Origin: Sulfurimicrobium sp964552675
Lineage (GTDB): Bacteria > Pseudomonadota > Gammaproteobacteria > Burkholderiales > Sulfuricellaceae
Length of the DNA: 64,000 nucleotides
Direction of reading: 5' to 3'
Assembly (NCBI GenBank): GCA_964552675.1
Contig: CAZKHJ010000002.1
Location: forward strand, 62,001 to 126,000
The stretch's first letter is position 1, and every line of letters starts with the position of its first letter. Made by a program: the position numbers and the translations under genes. The notes under the pieces were generated by a model. That model was given only the letters and a program-made list of their open reading frames with translations, was not told where the DNA came from and did no database searches. Shown in pieces: positions 8,695 to 15,797 of the stretch.

Positions 8695-9261
8695 ATGAAA
8701 AAAATCGCCCTTCTCGTCGCTGCCGCATCCTTCTCGACGGCTGCCCTTGCCGCCCCGGAAACCTATGTCATCGACGGCACGCACACCTTCCCGCGCTTCG
8801 AGTACAGCCATTTCGGCTATTCCAACCAGGTCAGCCGCTTTGACAAGACCAGCGGCAAGATCACCCTGGACCGCGCCGCCAAAACCGGCACGGTTGACGT
8901 GGTGATCGACGCCAAATCGGTGAACACCGGCTATGCGCTCTTCAATGAGCATATCCAGGGCGAAGATTACTTCGATACCGCGAAATACCCGACCATTACC
9001 TTCAAATCCAGCAGCCTGAAATTCGATGGCGACAAGCTGGTCAGCGTAAATGGCGATCTGACCGTCAAGGGCGTGACCAAACCGGTGACACTGACCGTGA
9101 CCTCCTTCCACTGCATGCCCCACCCCATGCTCAAGAAAGATGCCTGCGGCGCCAACGCCACTACCAAGATCAAGCGTTCCGAATTCAACGCCGGCAAAAA
9201 TGCGCCTTACGTAAGCGACGAAGTGACCCTGACCATCCCGGTCGAAGCCATCAAGGGCTAG
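8695..9261 (+). CDS. yceI: YceI family periplasmic protein (second copy)
   Basis: 188 residues. The signal peptide ends about STAALA|AP. The barrel has the canonical YceI N-terminal strand pattern (YVIDGTHTFPRFEYSHFG), then NEHIQGEDYFD and a C-terminal LTIPVEAIKG strand. Two Cys residues (about 141 and 149; HCMPHPMLKKDACGA) could form a disulphide, as in E. coli YceI-like proteins. A good AGGAG site lies eight bases before the ATG. It is the last gene of the marR operon, followed within 14 bp by an intrinsic terminator. Confidence 0.93.
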   Translation: MKKIALLVAAASFSTAALAAPETYVIDGTHTFPRFEYSHFGYSNQVSRFDKTSGKITLDRAAKTGTVDVVIDAKSVNTGYALFNEHIQGEDYFDTAKYPTITFKSSSLKFDGDKLVSVNGDLTVKGVTKPVTLTVTSFHCMPHPMLKKDACGANATTKIKRSEFNAGKNAPYVSDEVTLTIPVEAIKG

Positions 9262-9274
9262 ATCGTCTGAATGC

Positions 9275-9304
9275 AAAAACGGCTTCCCGCGGGAAGCCGT
9301 TTTT
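9275..9304. terminator. Bidirectional intrinsic terminator
   Basis: AAAAACGGCTTCC/GGAAGCCGTTTTT forms a perfect stem around the CGCG centre, with an A run on the left and a T run on the right. It can end the yceI operon on the plus strand and the hslO-hslR operon on the minus strand, whose last gene stops at 9323. Confidence 0.9.
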
Positions 9305-9322
9305 GTTTGAGCACAGAAAAAC

Positions 9323-9871
9323 TCAGGTCTTCGCCAGTTCCTTGAGAATGGCCTGCACCAGCGCCTTGCCCTGGGCGCCCATGCCCTGGCTCAACTGCTC
9401 AGCATCGCGCTCGCCGTTGACCAGCCTGCGCATGATCGCAGCAAGACGGGCCATGTCACCGCCTGCACCGCTCATCTGTTCTGCCATGTTGGCCAGGAGC
9501 TGCAGGGCCTGCGCGTCGCCGCCGGCTGAGGCCTGGATCATGGCTGCCAGACCCGGCGCGGCGGCACCCGAATCCGCCTTGGCCTGAGGATCGGGCAGGC
9601 TGGCAGGATTCCTGATGCCATTGAGAATAGCCTCGACGATGACGCGGTCCTCCTCGTCCAGACCATTCATCAAACTGGCTGCGTCGCGCTTGCCCTTGAG
9701 AATCTGGCGCACCGCGCCCATCAGCGCCACCCAGCCATTCTGTTCGGATGCTTTGATCAATGGCTCAAGCGAGGGAATCAGATGGCGCTGAAGGCTGGCC
9801 ATCACCACGCGATGAATCAGGGCGGCATGAATCTGCAGGATTTGCTGGGATTTTTCCGGTAAAACGCTCAC
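9323..9871 (-). CDS. Hypothetical helical protein downstream of hslR
   Basis: 182 residues, not recognised. The start is read as GTG at 9871, one base after the hslR stop, with GAGGGA seven bases upstream; this suggests translational coupling. The sequence is almost all helix with Ala/Leu/Met-rich repeats, including two similar segments (LMGAVRQILKGKRDAASLMNGL and LAAIMRRLVNGERDAEQLSQGM) spaced about 90 residues apart. The pair looks like an internal duplication. No signal peptide, membrane helix or cysteine is visible. Its place after hslO and hslR hints at a stress or proteostasis role, but that is only inference. Confidence 0.75.
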   Translation of the reverse strand: MSVLPEKSQQILQIHAALIHRVVMASLQRHLIPSLEPLIKASEQNGWVALMGAVRQILKGKRDAASLMNGLDEEDRVIVEAILNGIRNPASLPDPQAKADSGAAAPGLAAMIQASAGGDAQALQLLANMAEQMSGAGGDMARLAAIMRRLVNGERDAEQLSQGMGAQGKALVQAILKELAKT

Positions 9872-9872
9872 T

Positions 9873-10265
9873 TCAATGTCCCTCGGTAAAACGGGTGATA
9901 TGGCGGCGATCTTTCTTGGTCGGGCGGCCCTTGGCTTCATAGACGGGCTCAGCACGCAACTGCTCCCGCAGCACCTCGCGCGCGGCCACGCTGGCTGCGC
10001 TTTCCTCATACAGCAGAGCCGCCTCGCTGGCCGGCCCACGCCGCTCCGACAGGGCGCGCACCGTGACGGTCAATTCATACGGCCCCTGACGGATGCGCAG
10101 TTCGTCGCCCGGGTGCACAGTACGGGCCGGTTTCACCCGCTCACCGTTGCAGTGGACCTTGCCGCCATCCACCGCCTGCGTGGCGAGGGATCGCGTCTTG
10201 AAAAAACGCGCGGCCCACAGCCATTTGTCGATGCGGACCTTGCCGTCTGCTGCTGCCGTTTTCAA
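9873..10265 (-). CDS. hslR: Hsp15 family S4 RNA-binding heat-shock protein
   Basis: 130 residues with an S4 domain at residues about 10-70 (VRIDKWLWAARFFKTRSLA, VHCNGERVKPAR). Hsp15 binds 50S subunits carrying a stalled peptidyl-tRNA and helps recycle them. The basic C-terminal tail (GRPTKKDRRHITRF) is typical. The start appears to be TTG, overlapping the hslO stop as TTGA; no in-frame ATG exists near the N-terminus. The order hslO then hslR is the reverse of E. coli hslR-hslO but keeps the same pair together. Confidence 0.9.
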   Translation of the reverse strand: MKTAAADGKVRIDKWLWAARFFKTRSLATQAVDGGKVHCNGERVKPARTVHPGDELRIRQGPYELTVTVRALSERRGPASEAALLYEESAASVAAREVLREQLRAEPVYEAKGRPTKKDRRHITRFTEGH

Positions 10266-11143
10266 TGCAGGTTTTTCGGCGCGGGCGTAGCCACTTCTGC
10301 GGCAAATACCTGTTCCGCGTCAACCTTGTCGAACGCATAGTGCTTGTTGCAGAACTCGCAGTCCACCTCGATCGAGTCATTCTGTTCCAGCAGGCTCCGC
10401 ACCTCGTCATAGCCGATCACACGCAGCATCCCGGCCACGCGCTCGCGTGAGCAGGGGCAATGAAAACTGACCAATTGCGGCTCGAACGCGCGGATGTCTT
10501 CCTCATGATAAAGGCGGTGGATGATCTGCCGCGCCGGCAGGCCGAGCAATTCCTTGCGCGTCAGGGTGGAGGCAAGGTTCACCGCACGACGCCAGGCATC
10601 AGGATCCATGTCCTCGTGATCCGCGCCGGGCATCTTCTGCAGCAGCATTCCCGCAGTCTGGTTGCCATCGGCGGCCAGCCAGAGACGTGTCTCCAGTTGC
10701 TCGGAGCGGGCCATGTAATCTTCCAGCGCATCCGCCACTGACTGGCCGGTCAGGGCAACAATCCCCTGATAGGTCTTGCGGCCATTGCGCGGATCGATCG
10801 TGATCACAAAGCGCCCGTTCCCGACCAGCTCCGCCAGCGTTTCGCCCGCCATTTCCCCGTCCCAGTGCGCCATGGCGCGCATGGTCAGATCGCTCATGCA
10901 CTCCACCACCAGCAGCTTGACCGCACCTTCGCCCTGCATCTGCAGAATGATCGAACCGGAAAACTTGAGCGAAGCCGCCAGCAGAGCCGCCGCTGCCATC
11001 AGCTCGCCCAGCATGTTGCGCAACAGCGGCGGGTAATCGCGCCGCTCCAGCACCGCCTGCCAGGTGGTATCCAGATGAACAATTTCTCCACGCACGGCGG
11101 CGTGCTCGAACATGAAGCGCTGTAGGGTATCCCGGTTTTCCAA
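10262..11143 (-). CDS. hslO: Redox-regulated chaperone Hsp33
   Basis: 293 residues. Hsp33 is a cytoplasmic holdase activated by oxidative unfolding. The C-terminal zinc switch is intact: CPC in FHCPCSRERV (about residues 230-235) and CEFC (about 263-266). The N-terminal fold aligns well (FEHAAVRGEIVHL). Alignment with E. coli Hsp33 supports translation from the TTG at 11143 rather than the internal ATG at 11113, which would remove conserved residues. It is divergent from tRNA-Lys and heads the operon hslO-hslR-unknown. Confidence 0.93.
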   Translation of the reverse strand: MENRDTLQRFMFEHAAVRGEIVHLDTTWQAVLERRDYPPLLRNMLGELMAAAALLAASLKFSGSIILQMQGEGAVKLLVVECMSDLTMRAMAHWDGEMAGETLAELVGNGRFVITIDPRNGRKTYQGIVALTGQSVADALEDYMARSEQLETRLWLAADGNQTAGMLLQKMPGADHEDMDPDAWRRAVNLASTLTRKELLGLPARQIIHRLYHEEDIRAFEPQLVSFHCPCSRERVAGMLRVIGYDEVRSLLEQNDSIEVDCEFCNKHYAFDKVDAEQVFAAEVATPAPKNLH

Positions 11144-11187
11144 GGCAAATTCCGCTGATGAAATGACCGCGATATTCTACAGCTTCA

Positions 11188-11215
11188 TTGACAAGAGAGA
11201 TAATTAAAGTAAAAT
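11188..11215 (+). promoter_or_regulatory. Sigma-70 promoter of tRNA-Lys
   Basis: TTGACA (11188-11193), a 16-bp AT-rich spacer and TAAAAT (11210-11215). A start about seven bases later gives a very short leader before the tRNA at 11229. The spacer is one base under optimum. Confidence 0.7.
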
Positions 11216-11228
11216 GCCGGCTTCGTTT

Positions 11229-11304
11229 GGGTCGTTAGCTCAGCCGGTAGAGCAGCGGACTTTTAATCCGTTGGTCGGCAGTTCGAATCTGCCACGACCT
11301 ACCA
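11229..11304 (+). tRNA. trnK: tRNA-Lys (anticodon TTT)
   Basis: A 76-base cloverleaf. GGGTCGT pairs with ACGACCT in the acceptor stem. The D-loop is TAGCTCAGCCGGTAGAGCA, the anticodon loop CTTTTAA gives anticodon TTT at 11262-11264, and the T-loop is TTCGAATC. CCA is encoded at 11302-11304. It reads AAA and AAG codons. A terminator follows within 10 bases. tRNA genes are common integration sites, which is relevant to the repeat-flanked module just downstream. Confidence 0.98.
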
Positions 11305-11311
11305 GACTATC

Positions 11312-11345
11312 AAGGGGTTAGAACATCGTTCTAGCCCCTTTTTAT
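11312..11345 (+). terminator. Intrinsic terminator of tRNA-Lys
   Basis: AAGGGGTTAGAAC (11312-11324) and GTTCTAGCCCCTT (11328-11340) form a 13-bp stem with one C-A mismatch-type wobble around a three-base loop, followed by a run of T. Confidence 0.88.
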
Positions 11346-11350
11346 TTGCA

Positions 11351-11387
11351 CTGTGCCATATATGTGCCGTGACCACCTTGAAATGGC
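11351..11387. repeat. Left imperfect direct repeat flanking the vapBC module
   Basis: Begins CTGTGCCATATATGTGCC and ends at AAATGGC. By eye about 30 of 37 aligned positions match the copy at 12101-12138. Each copy contains two TGTGCC hexamers spaced 11 bp apart, a spacing resembling arm-type integrase sites. It lies about 45 bp past the tRNA-Lys gene. Confidence 0.55.
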
Positions 11388-11449
11388 TTACGTGGTAAGT
11401 CGTTATGTTATAGTGGTAGCTTATAGTAATAAAAGCTCACGAGGTCAAC

Positions 11450-11704
11450 ATGGCAATCATGACCGTTTCTTCAAAAGGACAAGTCGTATTACCCGCAGAT
11501 ATTCGGCGGCGCCTTGGCCTGATGGCTGGCACTCAAATAGAGATTATTGAGGAGCCGAATGGACTTCGGCTCGTCGTTTCTCACCCGGTCAAAAAAACCA
11601 CGCTCGCAGCTTGCGCTGGAATGGTGACGGCGCATTCAAAAGGAAAGCCGCGGCGGCTGGAAGATTTCGATCCAGCGACACTGACAGGCAAAGCTCGCGA
11701 ATGA
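11450..11704 (+). CDS. vapB: AbrB/MazE-fold antitoxin (VapB type)
   Basis: 84 residues. The N-terminal swapped-hairpin AbrB domain (TVSSKGQVVLPADIRRRLGL, about residues 5-48) binds DNA; the C-terminal part (about 50-84) is probably the toxin-neutralising tail. A GAGG site precedes the ATG by about six bases. The stop overlaps the toxin ATG (ATGA), the standard antitoxin-toxin coupling. It is likely to autorepress together with the toxin. Confidence 0.92.
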   Translation: MAIMTVSSKGQVVLPADIRRRLGLMAGTQIEIIEEPNGLRLVVSHPVKKTTLAACAGMVTAHSKGKPRRLEDFDPATLTGKARE

Positions 11705-12111
11705 AAGCGGTCGATACCAATGTGCTTGCCCGGTTCTTCATCAATGATCCGGATGACGCTGAAGCGGCATTACAGAAACCCGCAGCGGCAACCGCTCTGT
11801 CCGGCCCGGTATTTGTTCCATCATCGGTAATGCTGGAATTCGAGTGGGTGATGCGAGGATTTTACGAACTGTCACGGGAAGATATTCAAAATGTTTTCCA
11901 GTCGCTGTGCGGACTTGAAAATGTGATGATTGAAGATAGGGAGATTGTGCTTTCAGCATTGGCAGCCTATCGACAAGGGCTTGATTTTGCCGATGCGCTC
12001 CATCTTGCCCATTCAAGCCGCTGCCGTGCTTTTCTCACCTTTGACCAACGGTTGCAGAAACGAGCAAAGGCGGCAGGATTGGCTCCTATCGTAGAATGCC
12101 CTGTGCCGTAG
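11701..12111 (+). CDS. vapC: PIN-domain endoribonuclease toxin (VapC type)
   Basis: 136 residues. The acidic PIN catalytic residues are present in order: D5 (VDTNVLAR), E46, D98 (DFADAL) and D115 (TFDQRL). They coordinate magnesium for RNA cleavage, in this family often of initiator tRNA or rRNA loops. It is co-translated with the AbrB-type antitoxin. The stop codon lies inside the right-hand direct repeat, so the module boundary coincides with the gene end. Confidence 0.92.
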   Translation: MKAVDTNVLARFFINDPDDAEAALQKPAAATALSGPVFVPSSVMLEFEWVMRGFYELSREDIQNVFQSLCGLENVMIEDREIVLSALAAYRQGLDFADALHLAHSSRCRAFLTFDQRLQKRAKAAGLAPIVECPVP

Positions 12112-12138
12112 TTGTGCCATGGCGACATTGGAAATGGC
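12101..12138. repeat. Right imperfect direct repeat flanking the vapBC module
   Basis: CTGTGCCGTAGTTGTGCC followed by an AAATGGC segment; counterpart of 11351-11387. The first bases encode the end of the PIN toxin and its stop. The two repeats delimit a module of about 750 bp. Confidence 0.55.
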
Positions 12139-12216
12139 CATATTTACGTTGGGTTAGATTGGTCTTAGATTTTGGCAAAAATTGCAACCAATTGATTTAT
12201 TTGTGTTATTAAAACA

Positions 12217-12242
12217 AAAGCCCCGCAGTCATGCGGGGCTTT
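12217..12242. terminator. Bidirectional intrinsic terminator
   Basis: AAAGCCCCGCA (12217-12227), GTCA loop, TGCGGGGCTTT (12232-12242): an 11-bp perfect stem. On the minus strand it is followed by TTTTGTTTT, so it most clearly ends the small minus-strand gene at 12280-12516. Confidence 0.9.
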
Positions 12243-12279
12243 GTCGTTTCTACCCCTTCTTCATCCCGCTTATCTGTCA

Positions 12280-12516
12280 TTACGCATAATCATCAATCTG
12301 ATGGTCTTCGTCGCGGGGCTGTTTTGGCTCGGGCGTCTGAGGGGGGCGTTTGCGCGGGCGGCGCTGGTGAAGCTGGTCTTCCCAGTATTCCATGGGTTTG
12401 GAACTTCCCTGGTCGGGGTGAATCGGCAGGGAATGGTCAGCGCCGCCAACAGGGTCGGTCGCTGCGGCCAGCGGAATAACAGGCGGATCATTTCTGGATG
12501 GCGCGGGATAAAACAT
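12280..12516 (-). CDS. Small proline-rich hypothetical protein
   Basis: 78 residues, unrecognised function. It is very polar and rich in Pro, Asp, Glu and Arg, probably disordered, and ends in the acidic HQIDDYA. No signal peptide or membrane helix. Support for a real gene: a near-perfect AAGGAGG site (12523-12529 on the minus strand) six bases before the ATG, and a strong terminator 38 bp after the stop. I have the impression that short proteins ending IDDYA recur in betaproteobacteria, but I could not check it. Confidence 0.72.
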   Translation of the reverse strand: MFYPAPSRNDPPVIPLAAATDPVGGADHSLPIHPDQGSSKPMEYWEDQLHQRRPRKRPPQTPEPKQPRDEDHQIDDYA

Positions 12517-12689
12517 TGCATCCCTCCTTGCCGTTGGCTGACGGGGCTACGCCCAATTTTCAGGTCCTGACCATGCGCTCAAATTATTTTTCAATGTTCA
12601 TTCTAGCGTGCCGATATTAAATTTTACAGCGCACTTAACAGACCACATAATGCGATGGTCATTTACAAAAGAATTGAAACCAGACCTAC

Positions 12690-15600
12690 ATGACCATCCC
12701 TTCCCTGCCTCAGCAGCTTGCACCACACGAGATAGATACAGCCTTTCAACAGGCCATTACCCACCATCAGTCCGGCCAGCTTCAGCAGGCAGGGGAACTT
12801 TACCAGGCTATTCTGCATGTCCAGCCAGAGCATTCCGAGGCAAACCATAATCTGGGCATGATAGCGGTGCAGATCAACCAGCCTGCTGCCGGTTTGCCCT
12901 ATTTCATGGCTGCGCTGGATGCCGATCCCACGCGCGGACAATACTGGCTGAATTACATCGATGCGCTTTTTCAGGCCGGCCAGCTCGAAGATGCGCGACA
13001 AGTGCTGGAATTAGCCCGGCAGCAGGGCTTACAGGGCAAAGAGGTGGAAGCATTGGCGCTGCGTTTGAAAGAGGGAAAGCCGAACGCAGAACCAGCAGAT
13101 ACAGAACCTCAGCATGTCGCCACGGAGAACCCGCCCACTTCGCTCCCCCTTCAGGGTGACTGCCCCAGCCATCAGGAGATCAATACGCTGGTCACGTTAT
13201 TCAGCCAGGGCCGATATGGTGAAGCCGCAACGCTTGCACAGCAGATGACTGTGCGCTTCCCTCTGCACGAGTTCGGCTGGAAGGCATTGGGCGCTGTACT
13301 CAAGCAGCAGGGCAGGGGCATTGACGCGCTGGCGCCGATGCAGAAAGCAGCCGCGCTATCTCCGCGAGATGTCGAGGCACATTACAACCTGGGCGTCACC
13401 CTCCAGGAGCTGGATCGTCTGGAAGAGGCCGAAACAAGCTACCGTCAGGCGCTCCAGATCAGCCCGGATTATGCCGGGGCGCACTGCAACCTGGGCATCA
13501 TCCTGCAAAAAAAAGGCCGGCTGATCGAGGCAGAAGAAAGTTTTCGCCAGGCATTACGGATCAATCCGGACTATGCCGAGGCGCACAACAATCTGGGCAC
13601 CACCCTCAAGGAACAGGGGCGGCTGGACGAAGCCAGAGGCAGCTACCTGAAGGCTATTCAGAGCAATCCAGCATTCGCTGAAGCACACTGCAACCTGGGA
13701 AACACGCTCCAGGGACTGGGACGGCTGGACGAAGCTGAAGCCTGTTACCGGCACGGCCTGCAAATCAGGCCTGACTCTGCTGAAACACACTGCAATCTGG
13801 GCGACACACTGAAACAGCCGGGCCGCCCCACCGAGGCCGAAGCCTGCTACCGGCGAGCGCTAGAAATCAAGCCCGATCTGGCCGAGGCAAATTACAATCT
13901 GGCCAACACCCTGCATGAACGGGAACAGTTGGACGAGGCAGCCATCTTTTACCGGCGTGTGTTGCAAACCAAGCCGGATTTAGCTGAAGCACATGGCTAC
14001 CTGGGAATCGTTCTGCAGGAACTGGGCCAGCTTGCCGATGCCGAAACCAGCTACCGGCGCGCAATAGCGCTCAAGCCTGATTATGCCAGGGCACACAGCA
14101 ATCTGGGCGCCACCCTTCAACTTCAGGGCCGCCTGGATGAAGCCGAAGCCAGCTACCGGCGCGCCATCGCGCTCAAACCGGATTTCGCCGAAGCGAACTA
14201 CAACCTGGGCCACCTCTTCCAGGAACAGGGGCGGCTGAGCGAAGCCGAGGCCTGTTACCAGCGCGCACTGGAAATCAATCCGGATTTTGCCAAGGCACAT
14301 TCCAACAGAGGCATCATTCTGCACGAGCAGGGGCAACTGGCGAATGCTGAGGCCAGCCAGAGGCGTGCCCTGGCAATCAAGCCTGATTACGTCGAAGCGC
14401 ATAACAATCTCGGCACCACGCTGCAACTGATGGGCCGCCTGGACGAGGCGGAAGCCAGCTACCGGCGTGCCATCGCGCTCAAGCCGGATTATGCCAGGGC
14501 GTACAATAATCTGCTTTTTTGCCTCGCGGAAAATGAAACCACAGATGCTGAAACCTTGTTTTCTGCTCACCGCCAATTCGGCGAACAGTTTGAAGCCCCT
14601 TTTCGCGATGAACCCAGGACATTTGCCAATTCACGGATTCCTGAGCGCTGCCTGGAGATTGGCATTGTCTCCGGTGATTTCCGCGATCACGCGATTGCAT
14701 ACTTTATCGAGCCAGTGCTCGCCTATTTATCCCGACACCCGCAACTGTCGCTGCACGCTTATTCCAACCATGTCATTGAAGACGAGGTGACCCAGCGCAT
14801 AAAACAGCATTTTGCGCACTGGCATGTTATTGCACGGCTGGACGATGCTGCGCTGGCAGAACAAATTCGTACCGATAGGATCGACATCCTGATTGACCTC
14901 TCGGGACACACCGCAAACAACAGGCTTCTGACTTTCGCCCGCAAGGTCGCGCCAGTTCAGGTCAGCTGGATGGGTTATCCTGGCACAACAGGGCTACGAG
15001 CCATGGATTATTACCTGACCGATCATTTCTTCCTGCCTACTGAGCAGCTAAGGGGGCAATTCACAGAAAAAATCGTGTCTTTACCAGCCAGCGTGCCTTT
15101 TCTACCCTACAAAAACTCGCCCCTGGTAAATGTGCTGCCCGCCTTGAGTAAAGGCCATGTCACATTTGGCAGTTTCAACCGGGCATCCAAGCTGAGTCAT
15201 AAAGTCATTACATTGTGGTCTAAACTTCTGCTCGCCTTGCCAGATTCCAGAGTGATATTGGGCGGAATCAGTCAGGATGAGAACCACGACACGCTGGTCA
15301 AATGGTTTGAACGGGAAGGAATCGCACGCAATCGCTTGAGCTTTCATACGCGCTGTGGCATGGAAGCCTATCTCGGGCTCCATCATCAGGTTGATATCTG
15401 CCTGGACACTTTCCCCTATAACGGTGGCACCACGACCCTGCATGCGTTATGGATGGGCGTACCGACGCTGAATCTGGCAGGTAGCACTGCCGCAGGCCGC
15501 TCAGGCGCTTCCATCCTCGGCAATGTCGGCCTGGAAGATTTTGTTGCCCATGATGAAGCCGAGTTCGTCCGAAAAGGCTTGTTCTGGACGGGAAATCTTG

Positions 15601-15797
15601 CTGCACTGTCCGACATTCGCAGTGGATTACGGGAGCGTTTTAGCCATTCGCCCATGGGACAACCAGCGGTCGTTGCAGCAGGCGCAGCGTGCGCTCTGCA
15701 CATCATGTGGCAGCGCTGGTGCGCAGGACTTCAGGCAGAATCATTCGAAACGCCATTGCAGGACCTGGAAAGTACGATACAGGAGATGGGTAAATGA
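12690..15797 (+). CDS. TPR-containing O-GlcNAc-transferase-like glycosyltransferase (GT41)
   Basis: 1035 residues. Two or three degenerate TPRs (about 15-130) are followed by about 12 consecutive 34-residue TPRs (about 195-620), forming a substrate-binding superhelix. A two-lobed SPINDLY/OGT catalytic domain follows (about 645-1020). Landmarks matching human OGT: DFRDHAIAYF (catalytic-His region), LSGHTANNRL, WMGYPGTTGLRAMDYYLTD, FGSFNRASKLS (UDP-binding Lys region) and DTFPYNGGTTT. It should transfer a nucleotide-activated sugar to Ser/Thr of a protein, plausibly flagellin given the flanking genes. Probably cytoplasmic. No strong ribosome-binding site is seen. Its TGA overlaps the next ATG. 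Confidence 0.93.
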   Translation: MTIPSLPQQLAPHEIDTAFQQAITHHQSGQLQQAGELYQAILHVQPEHSEANHNLGMIAVQINQPAAGLPYFMAALDADPTRGQYWLNYIDALFQAGQLEDARQVLELARQQGLQGKEVEALALRLKEGKPNAEPADTEPQHVATENPPTSLPLQGDCPSHQEINTLVTLFSQGRYGEAATLAQQMTVRFPLHEFGWKALGAVLKQQGRGIDALAPMQKAAALSPRDVEAHYNLGVTLQELDRLEEAETSYRQALQISPDYAGAHCNLGIILQKKGRLIEAEESFRQALRINPDYAEAHNNLGTTLKEQGRLDEARGSYLKAIQSNPAFAEAHCNLGNTLQGLGRLDEAEACYRHGLQIRPDSAETHCNLGDTLKQPGRPTEAEACYRRALEIKPDLAEANYNLANTLHEREQLDEAAIFYRRVLQTKPDLAEAHGYLGIVLQELGQLADAETSYRRAIALKPDYARAHSNLGATLQLQGRLDEAEASYRRAIALKPDFAEANYNLGHLFQEQGRLSEAEACYQRALEINPDFAKAHSNRGIILHEQGQLANAEASQRRALAIKPDYVEAHNNLGTTLQLMGRLDEAEASYRRAIALKPDYARAYNNLLFCLAENETTDAETLFSAHRQFGEQFEAPFRDEPRTFANSRIPERCLEIGIVSGDFRDHAIAYFIEPVLAYLSRHPQLSLHAYSNHVIEDEVTQRIKQHFAHWHVIARLDDAALAEQIRTDRIDILIDLSGHTANNRLLTFARKVAPVQVSWMGYPGTTGLRAMDYYLTDHFFLPTEQLRGQFTEKIVSLPASVPFLPYKNSPLVNVLPALSKGHVTFGSFNRASKLSHKVITLWSKLLLALPDSRVILGGISQDENHDTLVKWFEREGIARNRLSFHTRCGMEAYLGLHHQVDICLDTFPYNGGTTTLHALWMGVPTLNLAGSTAAGRSGASILGNVGLEDFVAHDEAEFVRKGLFWTGNLAALSDIRSGLRERFSHSPMGQPAVVAAGAACALHIMWQRWCAGLQAESFETPLQDLESTIQEMGK

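Noticed and set aside
11229..12242. Duplicated tRNA-Lys 3' end (attachment site) downstream of the vapBC module
   Set aside because: I looked for a second copy of the T-arm/acceptor end and found none, so no att pair is claimed.
13980..14576. 198-codon minus-strand frame with repeating motifs
   Set aside because: The repeats mirror the TPR repeats of the glycosyltransferase on the other strand; not an independent gene.
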